A stretch of 64,000 nt of DNA from Halomonas piscis (GTDB lineage Bacteria > Pseudomonadota > Gammaproteobacteria > Pseudomonadales > Halomonadaceae), in assembly GCF_031886125.1 (NCBI RefSeq), contig NZ_CP119391.1, positions 310,001 through 374,000 of the forward strand, in the 5' to 3' direction. This document shows positions 28,248-37,071 of the stretch, one piece after another (position 1 is the first letter of the stretch; every line of letters starts with the position of its first letter). The notes below the pieces were generated by a model. It did not search any database, was not told the DNA's origin, and worked only from the letters and a program-made list of their open reading frames with translations. A program made the translations under genes and the position numbers.

Positions 28248-29331
28248 CAGACTCTGAACGCAACACCTTCATTGGATGGTTGATGGACGCTCATGATGCT
28301 TCGCCATGAGCTCACTCATCACTTCAATCGGGCATTTGAAATCAAAACGTTTTCGCGGACGCATGTTCAGCTCGAAGGCAATGGCATCAAGCTCTTCCTG
28401 GCTGTATACCGACAGATCCGCTCCCTTCGGTAGGTACTGCCGGATCAAGCCATTGATATTTTCATTGGCTCCTCTCTGCCAGGGGCTATGCGGGTCGCAG
28501 AAGTAAATCGCGACGCCGGAGCGCTGCGTAATCTCGGCATGACGCACCATTTCACGGCCCTGGTCGTATGTCATCGTCTTGCGGGCCGCCAAAGGCATCT
28601 GGTTGAGTGCCGCACTGAAGCCTTCAACCGCCGACGTAGCCGATGCGTCACGCATTTTCGCCAGCAGTAGATAGCCGCTGCTCAGTTCAACCAACGTGCC
28701 AACGGCGGAGCCGTTGTTTTTGCCCTTGATCAGGTCACCTTCCCAGTGGCCGGGCATTTCACGCGTACCAACCTCGGGAGGACGCAGGTGAATACTGACC
28801 ATGTCAGGGATCTGGCCCCGCCGATCCACTTCGCCACGGCGAGGCTTGCGCATGGATTTACCCTGCCGCAGGCAGTGGATCAGCTCTTTGCGAAGCTGGC
28901 CAACGGGCAAGGCATAGATGGCGTTGTAGATCGTTTCTCGGCAGACGTAAGCGTCGCGCAGGTCGGGGATGTCCATGGCCCTGAGCTTGCCGCTAATCTG
29001 TTCGGGTGACAACCGCCGACGTAACATATGGACGATCAGCTCAAAGCGCTCGGTACCGAGCACCAGCTTGCGCCCGGGACGACATGGCGCACGCCGCTTA
29101 TGTCGCTGCTGCTGGGCACGCCGAGCGCAGTAAATATGGGACTCCGCTCGATTCCGGCGTACTTCACGAGAGATGGTAGAAGGAGCACGCTTCAGAATTC
29201 GGGCAATATGCCTCAGGCTCATGCCTTGGGCTCGACTCACCTGGATGATGGCGCGTTCTTCAATGCTGAGTTCGATGTATGACATGGGGCAACACCATAG
29301 CGGAATGGGCAGGTGTTGCACTCAGTTTCTG
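28248..29331 (-). mobile_element. IS30-family insertion sequence
   Basis: Imperfect inverted ends can be aligned: CAGACTCTGAACGCAACACC from 28248 against CAGAAACTGAGTGCAACACC read inward from 29331. The exact border and duplication were not fixed. It contains one complete transposase gene. Confidence 0.7.
28269..29285 (-). CDS. IS30-family transposase
   Basis: 338 residues from the ATG at 29285. N-terminal helix-turn-helix (MSLRHIARILKRAPSTISREVRRN), a second basic region with LSPEQISGKL, then the DDE domain with HWEGDLIKGKNNGSAV (first Asp), TYDQGREM (second Asp) and NGLIRQYLPKG (Glu side region NENINGLIRQ). It is complete and probably functional. The element lies between yigB and the response-regulator gene and does not break either. 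Confidence 0.93.
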   Translation of the reverse strand: MSYIELSIEERAIIQVSRAQGMSLRHIARILKRAPSTISREVRRNRAESHIYCARRAQQQRHKRRAPCRPGRKLVLGTERFELIVHMLRRRLSPEQISGKLRAMDIPDLRDAYVCRETIYNAIYALPVGQLRKELIHCLRQGKSMRKPRRGEVDRRGQIPDMVSIHLRPPEVGTREMPGHWEGDLIKGKNNGSAVGTLVELSSGYLLLAKMRDASATSAVEGFSAALNQMPLAARKTMTYDQGREMVRHAEITQRSGVAIYFCDPHSPWQRGANENINGLIRQYLPKGADLSVYSQEELDAIAFELNMRPRKRFDFKCPIEVMSELMAKHHERPSTIQ

Positions 29332-29534
29332 CGGCCAAGGTTGACGATAGTCAAACATTCACTATTTATGTTTTTTTGAGCAGCATCTTTTTCTTTTCTG
29401 AAAGGCAATTTTTTATTTTCTAAGGAAGTAAAACTTTTGCTTTGTGGAAAAATTGTGTAGAACAAGCTTGTCAGCATTAACTGACCCGAGATATGTATCG
29501 TAATTTGCTTAAGTAAATAGTAGCGGTGTGTCCT
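29332..29534. promoter_or_regulatory. AT-rich leader before the response-regulator gene
   Basis: This 200-base stretch has long T and A runs and no gene. It must hold the promoter of the response-regulator gene. No clear -35/-10 pair was chosen. Confidence 0.35.
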
Positions 29535-30299
29535 ATGGCAGACAGGAAAAGCCTCTTGGTCGTTGAAGACAATGAAGCCGAGCGCATGCTCATCTCGACG
29601 TACCTGCGCCAGCAGGGATACCGACTTTACCAGGCCCTCGATGGATTGGACGGTATTAACAAGGCACGTTTGCTGGTGCCCGATTTGATCCTCATGGATA
29701 CTGACATGCCAACCTGTAACGGTTATGAGGCATGCAAGGTCCTTACCCAGGATGCCGCGACCCGAGAAGTGCCCATCATTTTTCTGTCTGCGTATGCCGC
29801 ACCGACTGATCGTGTGGAAGGTCTTCTGGCTGGCGCCGTAGATTACATTGCCAAGCCGTTTGATTTTGACGAGGTGCGGTTGCGTTTGTCGGTGCATCTA
29901 GGGCGCAGCTCCGAGGCTGTAGCATCTGCTGAGACGGCAGTAAATAAGTGTGGCGATAATCCTCAGGCCCCAACTTCAACGCAGAATCTCGATAGCGTAC
30001 TGTTCTACAGTGCGCGTGTACATCTGCTCAGGATGTTAAATGGTGCGCCGGGCATCGATGAGCTGGCGCGTCGGGTGGGCACCAACAGCAAACGGCTGAA
30101 CCTGGCTTTTCGCAACTACGCGGGTATGACGGTGTTCGAATACCTGCGCGAAGAGCGTATGCAAGAAGCGCAGCGGCTGTTGCGCCATACCGGTCAATCA
30201 GTCAGTGACATCGCGGCGCACGTTGGTTTCAGCAGCTGTGCCAACTTTTCCACAGCGTTTCGCCTGCGCTTTGGCTCCTCGCCTTCTGCATGCCGTTAA
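29535..30299 (+). CDS. Response regulator: receiver domain plus AraC-type DNA-binding domain
   Basis: 254 residues from the ATG at 29535; a GTG at 29526 is the alternative and neither has a good ribosome site. The receiver domain (about 1-125) has EDNEAERM, phospho-acceptor Asp55 in LILMDTDMP, and Lys in AKPF. A linker of about 40 residues leads to an AraC-type double helix-turn-helix (about 170-254) with IDELARRVGTNSKRLNLAF and SVSDIAAHVGFSSCANFSTAF. Such proteins activate transcription after phosphorylation. The nearest sensor is the hybrid kinase at 34162, and an adhesin operon lies beyond it, so control of that operon is a reasonable guess. Confidence 0.93.
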   Translation: MADRKSLLVVEDNEAERMLISTYLRQQGYRLYQALDGLDGINKARLLVPDLILMDTDMPTCNGYEACKVLTQDAATREVPIIFLSAYAAPTDRVEGLLAGAVDYIAKPFDFDEVRLRLSVHLGRSSEAVASAETAVNKCGDNPQAPTSTQNLDSVLFYSARVHLLRMLNGAPGIDELARRVGTNSKRLNLAFRNYAGMTVFEYLREERMQEAQRLLRHTGQSVSDIAAHVGFSSCANFSTAFRLRFGSSPSACR

Positions 30300-30357
30300 G
30301 TGGTCTTTACCAACCTGCGCGTAAAGCATCGCCCAATGCGGGCGGTGATATCAGCGC

Positions 30358-30374
30358 GCACCGCTATGCGGTGC
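30358..30374. repeat. Left-end hairpin of the tnpB element
   Basis: GCACCGC (30358-30364) and GCGGTGC (30368-30374) form a perfect 7-bp stem with a 3-base loop, 40 bases before tnpB. Subterminal hairpins of this kind mark the left end of IS200/IS605-group elements, where Y1 transposases bind. Confidence 0.55.
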
Positions 30375-30413
30375 CCGGTTGAAATCCTGAATATAGCCTG
30401 ATATTTATACAGC

Positions 30414-31538
30414 ATGACAAAACGCGCCTACAAAGAACGATTGTATCCCACGCCCAAGCAGGCGGTATTGCTGGCGCAATCGTTTGGCTGCGTGCGTTTT
30501 GTCTGGAACAACACCCTGGCATATCGCACCGAGGCCTACCAGGAGCGCGAAGAAACCCTCTCGCACTCGGCAGCGGAAAAGCGGCTGGTGGCCCTCAAGG
30601 CGGAATACCCATGGCTGAAGGACGTGTCCAGCGTCATCCTGCAACAGGCCCTGCGCGATCAAAAATCCGCCTTCGACAACTTCTTCAACCCAAAGCTGAA
30701 AGCGCGGTATCCGCGTTTCAAGGCCAAGGGCGGTCGGCAATCCATCCGGCTGACCAGGGCGGCCTTCCGCTATCGGGACGGCGAGATCACTATCGCCAAG
30801 ACGAAGACGCCCTTGCCGATCCGCTGGAGCCGGCCTCTGCCCAGCGCCCCATCCAGCGTGACGATTTCGCGCGACCGGGCCGGACGCTATTTCATCAGTT
30901 GCCTGTGCGAATTCACGCCCGAGCCATTGCCGACCTCTCCCCGTGCCGTCGGCATCGATCTGGGGCTGACCGACCTGTTCATCACCAGCAACGGGCAGAA
31001 GGCCGGCAATCCGCGCCACCTCAAGCGGTATGCCGCCAGGCTGGCGTATCGGCAACGCCGGCTGGCGAAAAAGCAGAAAGGCTCGAACAACCGCCACAAA
31101 ATGCGCCGGAAAGTGGCGCGTCTGCATGCCAAAATCGCGGACTGCCGCCGCGATGCGATCCACAAGGCCACCCGCACGCTGATCAACGAAAACCAAGTGA
31201 TCTGTGTCGAGTCGCTGAACATCACCGGCATGGTCAAGAACCGTGCCCTGGCCAGAGCCATCAGCGATGCCGGGTGGGGCGAGTTCGTGCGCCAGCTTGC
31301 CTACAAAGCCGAATGGGCCGGCTGTCAACTGGTTCAGGTGAGCCAGTGGCTTCCCAGCAGCAAAATATGCCACGGCTGCGGCCATCGGGTCGAAAAGCTG
31401 TCGCTGTCGCAGCGCCACTGGCACTGTGACGGCTGTGGCCGGGCCATCGACCGCGACATCAACGCGGCGAACAATATCCGAACCGCCGGACTGGCGGGGT
31501 TAGCCTGTGGAGCGACCGGAGCGGGGGCCGTGGCCTAG
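30414..31538 (+). CDS. tnpB: TnpB (IS200/IS605-group OrfB), RNA-guided nuclease
   Basis: 374 residues. An N-terminal helix-turn-helix/REC-like part begins KRAYKERLYPTPKQ. RuvC residues are Asp182 (GIDLGLTDLF), Glu266 (CVESLNITGM) and the Asp pair 346/348 (AIDRDINAANNI). A zinc finger lies between (CHGCG at 319-322, CDGCG at 338-341). All catalytic positions are kept, so the protein could be active. TnpB cuts DNA guided by an RNA made from the element's right end. Here an IS481 begins 12 bases after the stop, and the right end is found displaced at 34009-34102. There is no tnpA beside it. Confidence 0.94.
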   Translation: MTKRAYKERLYPTPKQAVLLAQSFGCVRFVWNNTLAYRTEAYQEREETLSHSAAEKRLVALKAEYPWLKDVSSVILQQALRDQKSAFDNFFNPKLKARYPRFKAKGGRQSIRLTRAAFRYRDGEITIAKTKTPLPIRWSRPLPSAPSSVTISRDRAGRYFISCLCEFTPEPLPTSPRAVGIDLGLTDLFITSNGQKAGNPRHLKRYAARLAYRQRRLAKKQKGSNNRHKMRRKVARLHAKIADCRRDAIHKATRTLINENQVICVESLNITGMVKNRALARAISDAGWGEFVRQLAYKAEWAGCQLVQVSQWLPSSKICHGCGHRVEKLSLSQRHWHCDGCGRAIDRDINAANNIRTAGLAGLACGATGAGAVA

Positions 31539-31550
31539 CCACGGTCTAGT

Positions 31551-32579
31551 TGTGATCTCTCGGTAGGTTGTTCATCCGGAGCCAACCCGGAAGACTGGAG
31601 ATGCAAACCAACCAATCTCTCCAGGAGGCCCGGATGAACACCCATAAGAATGCCCGACTCACTCCGCACGGTCGAGCCCTGCTGGTCGCTCGCGTCATCG
31701 ATGAAGGGTTGCGGCCCAGAGAGGTCGCGCAAGCCCAGGGCGTCAGTGTGAGAACGGCCTACAAATGGGTGCGTCGTTTCCGTGAGGAGGGACTCGAGGG
31801 CCTCCAGGACCGTCGGTCACGCCCTGCCCGAAGTCCCTGGGCGACCGACGCAACGACGGTGGAGCAGATCGTCGAGCGTCGTCAGCGACGCCAGACCTAT
31901 TGCCAGATTGCCCAGGCGCTGGGGGTTGGCCAGAGCACGGTAGCGCGCATTCTCAAGCGCAAGGGGCTGAATCGCTTGGCGGCTCTGACACCGCCAAGGC
32001 CCAGCAATCGCTATGAGCACGACGCACCCGGGGATCTCCTGCATCTGGATATCAAGAAGCTCGGCTGCTTCGCGCGCCCGGGGCATCGGGTCACCGGCGA
32101 TCGCCAACAGACCACGCGTGGCGCAGGGTGGGAGTATGTCCACATCGCCATCGACGATCACTCACGGGTGGCCTTCGGCACCCGCTACCCTGATGAAACC
32201 GGCTGGAGCGCCTGTTATGCGCTATTGGAGGCCATACGATACTATCGAGACTTGGGGACTCGCTTCACGCGGGTGCTCACCGACAATGGCGCCTGCTACC
32301 GGTCCCGGGCGTTTCACCGCCTGTGCCGGCGGGTAGGGCTGAAGCACAAGCGCACTCGCCCCTATACGCCCCGCACCAATGGCAAGGCAGAACGGTTCAT
32401 TCAAACCGCTCTGCGCGAGTGGGCCTATGCCCAGTCTTATGAGAGCTCGGAGGAGCGAGGCAAACACCTTTCCTCCTGGCTTCACCAGTACAACTGGCAC
32501 CGGCCACATGCCAGCCTGAACTATCACCCTCCGGTTAGCCGGTTGGGGCTTTCCGTGAACAACCTGGTGGGTTTACACA
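31551..32579 (+). mobile_element. IS481-family insertion sequence, copy 1
   Basis: 1,029 bases. The left end TGTGATCTCTCGG..AGGTTGTTCA and the right end, read inward, TGTG..AGGTTGTTCA match. The left flank is TCTAGT, which fits the NCTAGN target of IS481. The right flank lacks CTAG and instead lies inside an IS30 transposase gene, so the element has been joined to foreign DNA on that side. Confidence 0.88.
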
Positions 32580-32617
32580 GGTTGGGAATCTTGCCGAGTC
32601 CTGCGCTCTTGGCTTGA
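31634..32617 (+). CDS. IS481-family transposase, reading past the element's right end
   Basis: 327 residues from the ATG at 31634, preceded by AGGAGG. It has an N-terminal helix-turn-helix (LRPREVAQAQGVSVRTAYKWVRRF), a second one (QIAQALGVGQSTVARIL) and an integrase core: Asp in LLHLDIKKLG, Asp in LTDNGACYRS and Glu in NGKAERFIQT. All DDE residues are present. The frame has no stop inside the element: it runs through the terminal repeat at 32579 and ends 12 codons later in neighbouring DNA. With an intact CTAG flank it would stop at once. Confidence 0.93.
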   Translation: MNTHKNARLTPHGRALLVARVIDEGLRPREVAQAQGVSVRTAYKWVRRFREEGLEGLQDRRSRPARSPWATDATTVEQIVERRQRRQTYCQIAQALGVGQSTVARILKRKGLNRLAALTPPRPSNRYEHDAPGDLLHLDIKKLGCFARPGHRVTGDRQQTTRGAGWEYVHIAIDDHSRVAFGTRYPDETGWSACYALLEAIRYYRDLGTRFTRVLTDNGACYRSRAFHRLCRRVGLKHKRTRPYTPRTNGKAERFIQTALREWAYAQSYESSEERGKHLSSWLHQYNWHRPHASLNYHPPVSRLGLSVNNLVGLHRLGILPSPALLA

Positions 32618-32697
32618 TCCTGATGCTTGCTGCACCGTTTGGGCTGGCGGAGGTGCTTCCAGAGATCGCCACCGCAGGCCTTGTCATCCCAGATTAA

Positions 32698-33561
32698 GAG
32701 CTTATTTCAAAACGCTCTCATGAGCCGTTTGAAGCAGATCATCGAGCAGCCCAGCAGGGTAAACGCTTCATGGATATCGGCTCGGCGCTCGTAACGCGTG
32801 GCCAGACGCCTCATCTGCTCCACCCAGGCGAAGGTACGTTCCACCACCCAGCGGTGGCGTCCGAGCCTCTGGCCATCTTCGATGCCTCGGCGAGCTATTC
32901 GGGGCCGAATGTGTCGGGTGCGACAGGCTCGGCGGCAACGTCGAGCATCGTAGGCCTTGTCCGCATGCAGCTTGCGGGGACGTTGCCGTGGCCGGCCACG
33001 TCGTCCTGCCACGGGATGGACGGCATCCAGCAGATCTTCCAGGAGCACGCTATCGTGCGTATTCGCCCCCGTCAGTCGTACCGCCAGCGGTGTCCCGAAC
33101 CGGTCGGTCAACAGGTGACGCTTGGTGCCCGGTCGGCCTCGGTCCGTCGGGTTCGGCCCCGTGGCAGCCCCCCTTTTTTGGCCTTTATGGAAGCACTGTC
33201 CATACAGGCTCGATCCCAATCCAGGCGGTCGGCGCCGCGCAGGTGCTCTAACAGCACCTGATGCAGCCTTTGCCAGACACCGGCCTCATGCCAGTCTCGG
33301 AGGCGACGCCAGCAGGTGACGCCGGAGCCGCACCCCATTTCCTGAGGCAGCATGTCCCATGAGATCCCGGCCTTCAGAACGAAGAGGATCCCGGTCAAGG
33401 CGGCACGGTTGGAGATGGGAGGTCGGCCACCACGCGGCTTTGGCTTCTCCGGTGGTAACAGCGGCTCCACGATCTCCCAAAGCTCGTCGGATACGATCTT
33501 CTTAGCCATACCAACAGGCTGGGGTTGTCACTGGCGTGAATCAAGGTTTTGAAAAGCGCTC
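32698..33561 (-). mobile_element. IS5-family insertion sequence inside the IS30 remnant
   Basis: The ends read inward GAGC..TTTCAAAAC from both sides. TAA flanks both borders (32695-32697 and 33562-33564), and removing one copy restores the IS30 frame, which proves the insertion. 864 bases. Confidence 0.88.
32707..33509 (-). CDS. IS5-family transposase in two overlapping frames
   Basis: The first frame (33108-33509) starts MAKKIVSDELWEIVEPLLPP and gives the N-terminal region with ISWDMLPQEMGCGSGVTCWRRL and the first Asp in ACMDSASIKAKKGG. The second (32707-33219) continues with GPNPTDRGRPGTKRHLLTD, a second Asp in LHADKAYDARR and Glu in RWVVERTFAWVEQM. The overlap of about 110 bases is typical of IS5-family members that make the full enzyme by ribosomal frameshifting. 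A real mutation cannot be excluded. The second ATG is not necessarily used. Confidence 0.88.
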
Positions 33562-34008
33562 TAAGGAATAGATCCACTGGTGACTGACGCCGCCGCCAGA
33601 CAAGGGCCCCATGAAACCGCTGATCTGCTCTGGGCTCCACTCCTCTCGCAGCCGGTCGACGACAGCGGCAATCATGCTGGGCAAGCGCTTTGTCCTCTTC
33701 CAGGCAGTGCGTCGCCGATGATCACTGCAGGCCTGCGCCTGCTCAGGCTCGTAACCGCTGTCGGTAGCGTTGCGGCGCAGCTCCCGGCTGACCGTGCTGT
33801 TGTGGATGCCAAGCTCTCTGGCGATCTGACGTCGGCTCATGCCCAAGTCATGACGGGCATAGATCTGGTATCGTTGGGTCTGGGTCAGCTGTCGGTATCC
33901 CATGCTCTGCTTCACTTTGGTAGGTGAGCCGAGAAGGGTACCGGCGCTGCCCCTCCCGCCTCTACCTCGTGGTCCAAAGTGCTGCGGTTATTCTATGAAT
34001 CCAGGACA

Positions 34009-34102
34009 TCTAGTGAAGGCGTGTCGAAGCAGGAAGGTTCTCGGGGCGACCCAAGAACCCTCGCCCAAAGCGCCTGGGGCAGCGGACGGGGAGTGTCAGC
34101 TG
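34009..34102 (+). ncRNA. Displaced tnpB right end (guide-RNA scaffold), copy 1
   Basis: It starts with TCTAGTGAAGGCG, the sequence expected straight after the tnpB tail. Hairpin 1 (34036-34059) is GGTTCT-c-GGG, loop GCGA, CCC-a-AGAACC. Hairpin 2 is formed by CCTCGCCC and GGACGGGG with one C-A mismatch, and AGTGTCA follows. This is the layout of IS605-group right ends, which become the scaffold of the TnpB omega RNA. A near copy lies at 38101-38194. Bases after 34098-34102 would be the guide and lie just before the sensor-kinase gene. Confidence 0.65.
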
Positions 34103-34161
34103 AAGTGCTGCTTTTCACATGCTACTCAGGAGCTGCCTTGTTTTTCCGCGGCCGAGCCATA

Positions 34162-36828
34162 ATGCGCTATTGCCTACTGGCACTAGCCGGATGCCTGCTG
34201 CTGGGGGCGGCTACACAGACGTTAGCGTCGCCGATTGATTTAACGGTGGTAGCCCACAATGAGGACTTGGTCGGGGAGATGGAAGTTCGCGGGGGTAGCT
34301 GGCAGGGTGATCTGATGCCTTGGCAGGTGCTGGCCGCGTCAGACTGGCAACAGGGAGAAGATGCCCAAAAGCTGCTGGTCAAGCCGCGCGAACGTTCTAC
34401 TATTTGGCTGCGCGGAACGGTTACCAATACCAGCATTGAGCCGATAAGGCGTTGGCTGCAGCTATCGCCCTGGCGATTGGAGCAGGTCAACGCCTGGCTC
34501 CTGGCTCCTGATACCGGGCGCGTACTGGCCCAGGCGAAAACGGGGCTGAATGTTCCCGTGTCCGAACGCACGGTGGAGAGTAGTCGAACGCTGGTGCCGA
34601 TCACACTGCCAGCCGGTGAGACTCGTCAGCTACTTATCAGGATAAGCAGCAATAGCCGGCCCTTTCTCACCGTGAAAAGCTGGAAACCAGTCGCTTTTAC
34701 CAATACTCAGGCGAGTCGCTACCAGAGCCACTCGATTATACTCGCATCACTGCTGACGCTGTTCGTCGTCTTATTATTGCAGTGGGACTATCGCTACGCT
34801 TTGATCGGTGCCTGGATGCTGGCGACGTTTGTGCTGGAGGCAGAAAAAGAAGGCTATATCAGCTTTGTTCTTTTCAGCGGGCTTGCTGACTATGCCGGCA
34901 ATATTCGCTTTACCGCATGGATTTTACATAAGGCACTTTTTTTAGTCGTCAGCGTTTATTTATTAAAGTTGCATCAGTGCCGTGTTTGGCGCTGGCTGCC
35001 TGCAGTCGTTCTGGTAACTGCCGGCGTGTTTTCCCTACTCACCTTTGTGCTCAACAGTGTAGATATACGCAATCTTGGTGTCGCGATTGATTTTGGTTTT
35101 TCGGCTATCTGGCTAATGCTGTTACCAGGCGCGCTTCAGAAAAGGAACCGATGGCAATGGGCGCTATTGGGGCTTGTGTCGTGTTATTGGCTAACCACAA
35201 CGTATATGTTGCTGAGTTATACCTTCGCATTTCAATACACTGCAGCTTTCGCCTCGTCCAGGGTAATGATAGAAATTGCCGTGGTGCTTGGGCTGTTGGG
35301 TGTCTATGCTCGGCAAAAGCGCGATCGCAAACGCTATCTTGAGCTTCAGTTGCGCGAACAGGAAAAAGCGCAAAGGGTACGGCTGGAAGCAATGGTAGCG
35401 ACTCGAACGCAGGAGCTGCGGCAGGCCGTGGAAGAGGCCGACCGTGCCAACGCGGCCAAGTCGAACTTTTTAGCGCGCATTACCCACGACCTGCGTTCGC
35501 CACTAACATCTATCCTCGGCTACAACCAGCTGCTGGCGGCCGAGGGTGGCCGCATCGGCGAGATCAGCCGCGTTGTTTACGCCAGCGCCGAGCACATGCT
35601 CAACCTGGTCAACCGTCTGATTGATTACGCCCGAGGAGGCAGTGAAGGGGTGGTGGAACTGGCCGATTTTTATCTGCCGGCGTTTCTCGAGAGCATTGGC
35701 CGAGAAGCGAGTATAAAGGCGCGAGAGAACGGCAATGCCTTTCAACTGATCAAGGCCACGGACCTGCCCACCATCGTGCGTAGCGACGCCACCTACCTGC
35801 GCCAGATACTTCTCAACCTGCTGGACAACGCCGCCAAGCACACCGAGCATGGCAATGTCGAGCTGAAGGTGGCTTGCCGACCCCGTAATGGGCAAGACGG
35901 CACGACTCTGGTGTTCGACGTCAGCGACGACGGCTACGGAATACCTCTAGAGCAGCAGAACCGGCTGTGGGAGCCGTTTTATCAGGGGTCGGGCCGGTGC
36001 GGCGGGTTGGGTCTGGGCCTTTCAATTGTCAAGCAGTTGACACAACAGCTGGGCGCCGAGCTGACGCTCGATAGCGAACCCGGGCGTGGCACGCGGATAG
36101 GCTTCGAGCTACCGGTGTCCGTGGATGGCACCGAACAGGCCGATGTCGCAATCATTCAGGAGTCGCAGCACGTACTGCCGTACTTTGACGCCACCGGATA
36201 TACCGCTTGGGTGGTGGAAGATGCTGCTGCTATCCGCGACTTTCTGCACGCCGAGCTTGACGGGTTGGGTTTCACAGTGCGGCTGTTTGCCAACGCTGAA
36301 GCCTTTTTCGGCGCTGCGGATGCGGCCCTGGCAGCGCCGGACCTGGTGATTACCGACTACTACCTGACTGGTGCGAGTGGCGATGCTGTGCTGGCCGCCA
36401 GTCGACGCTGCTGGCCCGAGGTTGCAGTTATCCTGCTATCGGCAACCCAAAGAATGCACAAGCCGGCTTTGCAGCAAGGGGGGCAGGACTACACGGAACG
36501 CCTGACCAAGCCGGTGCATCTGGCATATCTGCGTCGCGCGATAGCGTCTGCTTGCGGGTGTGAGCTGAGCATGCCGGAGGCCCTCTCGCAGGAGGTAAGC
36601 CAGCCTGTGTCACCCGAGTCGGCCATTGCTGTACTCGATACCAAAGAGAAACAGCAGCTGGCGCACTTTCTGGCGCTGGGCGCCGTCACCGACATGGTCG
36701 AATGGACCCAGGAGCTGGCAACGCAGGATTCCGAACGGCGCGGCGCTGCCGCCACGCTGTCGTCGCTTGCGGAACAGGGCCGCTTCGATACGCTCGCCCG
36801 GCTGCTTGCCGACACCCAGGCCGGCTGA
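34162..36828 (+). CDS. Hybrid sensor histidine kinase with 7TMR-DISM input
   Basis: 888 residues from the ATG at 34162, chosen because a signal peptide (RYCLLALAGCLLLGAATQTLA) follows. The frame stays open upstream through the tnpB right end, which is not coding. An extracellular beta-rich 7TMR-DISM domain spans about 25-180, and seven membrane segments about 195-405. A short coiled coil precedes HisKA with His442 (ARITHDLRSPL), HATPase (NLLDNAAKH, DDGYGIP, GGLGLGLSIV) and a receiver with Asp732 (VITDYYLTG) and Lys in LTKPVH. The last 90 or so residues are helical and unassigned; no phosphotransfer His is clear. It probably works with the response regulator at 29535, from which mobile elements now separate it. 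Confidence 0.93.
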   Translation: MRYCLLALAGCLLLGAATQTLASPIDLTVVAHNEDLVGEMEVRGGSWQGDLMPWQVLAASDWQQGEDAQKLLVKPRERSTIWLRGTVTNTSIEPIRRWLQLSPWRLEQVNAWLLAPDTGRVLAQAKTGLNVPVSERTVESSRTLVPITLPAGETRQLLIRISSNSRPFLTVKSWKPVAFTNTQASRYQSHSIILASLLTLFVVLLLQWDYRYALIGAWMLATFVLEAEKEGYISFVLFSGLADYAGNIRFTAWILHKALFLVVSVYLLKLHQCRVWRWLPAVVLVTAGVFSLLTFVLNSVDIRNLGVAIDFGFSAIWLMLLPGALQKRNRWQWALLGLVSCYWLTTTYMLLSYTFAFQYTAAFASSRVMIEIAVVLGLLGVYARQKRDRKRYLELQLREQEKAQRVRLEAMVATRTQELRQAVEEADRANAAKSNFLARITHDLRSPLTSILGYNQLLAAEGGRIGEISRVVYASAEHMLNLVNRLIDYARGGSEGVVELADFYLPAFLESIGREASIKARENGNAFQLIKATDLPTIVRSDATYLRQILLNLLDNAAKHTEHGNVELKVACRPRNGQDGTTLVFDVSDDGYGIPLEQQNRLWEPFYQGSGRCGGLGLGLSIVKQLTQQLGAELTLDSEPGRGTRIGFELPVSVDGTEQADVAIIQESQHVLPYFDATGYTAWVVEDAAAIRDFLHAELDGLGFTVRLFANAEAFFGAADAALAAPDLVITDYYLTGASGDAVLAASRRCWPEVAVILLSATQRMHKPALQQGGQDYTERLTKPVHLAYLRRAIASACGCELSMPEALSQEVSQPVSPESAIAVLDTKEKQQLAHFLALGAVTDMVEWTQELATQDSERRGAAATLSSLAEQGRFDTLARLLADTQAG

Positions 36829-36860
36829 ACCGACATCTCACTGTTAAGCGCCGTCGTTAC

Positions 36861-37070
36861 CTGGTTCAGGTGAGCCAGTGGCTGCCCAGCAGCAAAACAT
36901 GCCATGGCTGCGGCCATCGGGTCGAAAGGCTGCCGCTGTCGCAGCGCCACTGGCACTGTAAAGGCTGTGGCCAGGCCATCGACCGCGACATCAACGCGGC
37001 GAACAATATCCGAACCGCCGGACTGGCGGGGCTAGCCTGTGGAGCGACCGGAGCGGGGACCGTGGCCTAG
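36861..37070 (+). pseudogene. tnpB: 5'-truncated tnpB tail
   Basis: About 70 codons matching the last part of the complete tnpB (from 31329) with few differences. It covers the zinc finger (CHGCG, CKGCG), DRDINAANNI and the C-terminal GAGTVA. The homology starts abruptly at 36861, 32 bases after the sensor-kinase stop, and runs into IS481 copy 2. It lacks the start and both early RuvC residues, so it cannot encode a nuclease. Confidence 0.9.
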
Positions 37071-37071
37071 C

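Larger units (their letters stand above)
32580..33903 (-). pseudogene. Second IS30-family transposase, split by an IS5 element and cut off at its 3' end
   Basis: The N-terminal part (33565-33903) begins MGYRQLTQTQRYQIYARHDL, continues with a helix-turn-helix and REEWSPEQISGFM, and reaches HQWIYS. Removing 32698-33561 and one TAA copy continues the same frame into LIWDDKACGGDLWKHLRQPK and on to SAGLGKIPN, where it meets the IS481 border at 32579. The catalytic domain is therefore missing. It differs in sequence from the complete IS30 at 28248-29331. Sequence between 33904 and 34008 is probably its own end region. Confidence 0.85.

Noticed and set aside
29322..29897. A 191-codon minus-strand frame opposite the response regulator
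   Set aside because: It overlaps the receiver domain coding and an AT-rich leader, and no protein family is seen.
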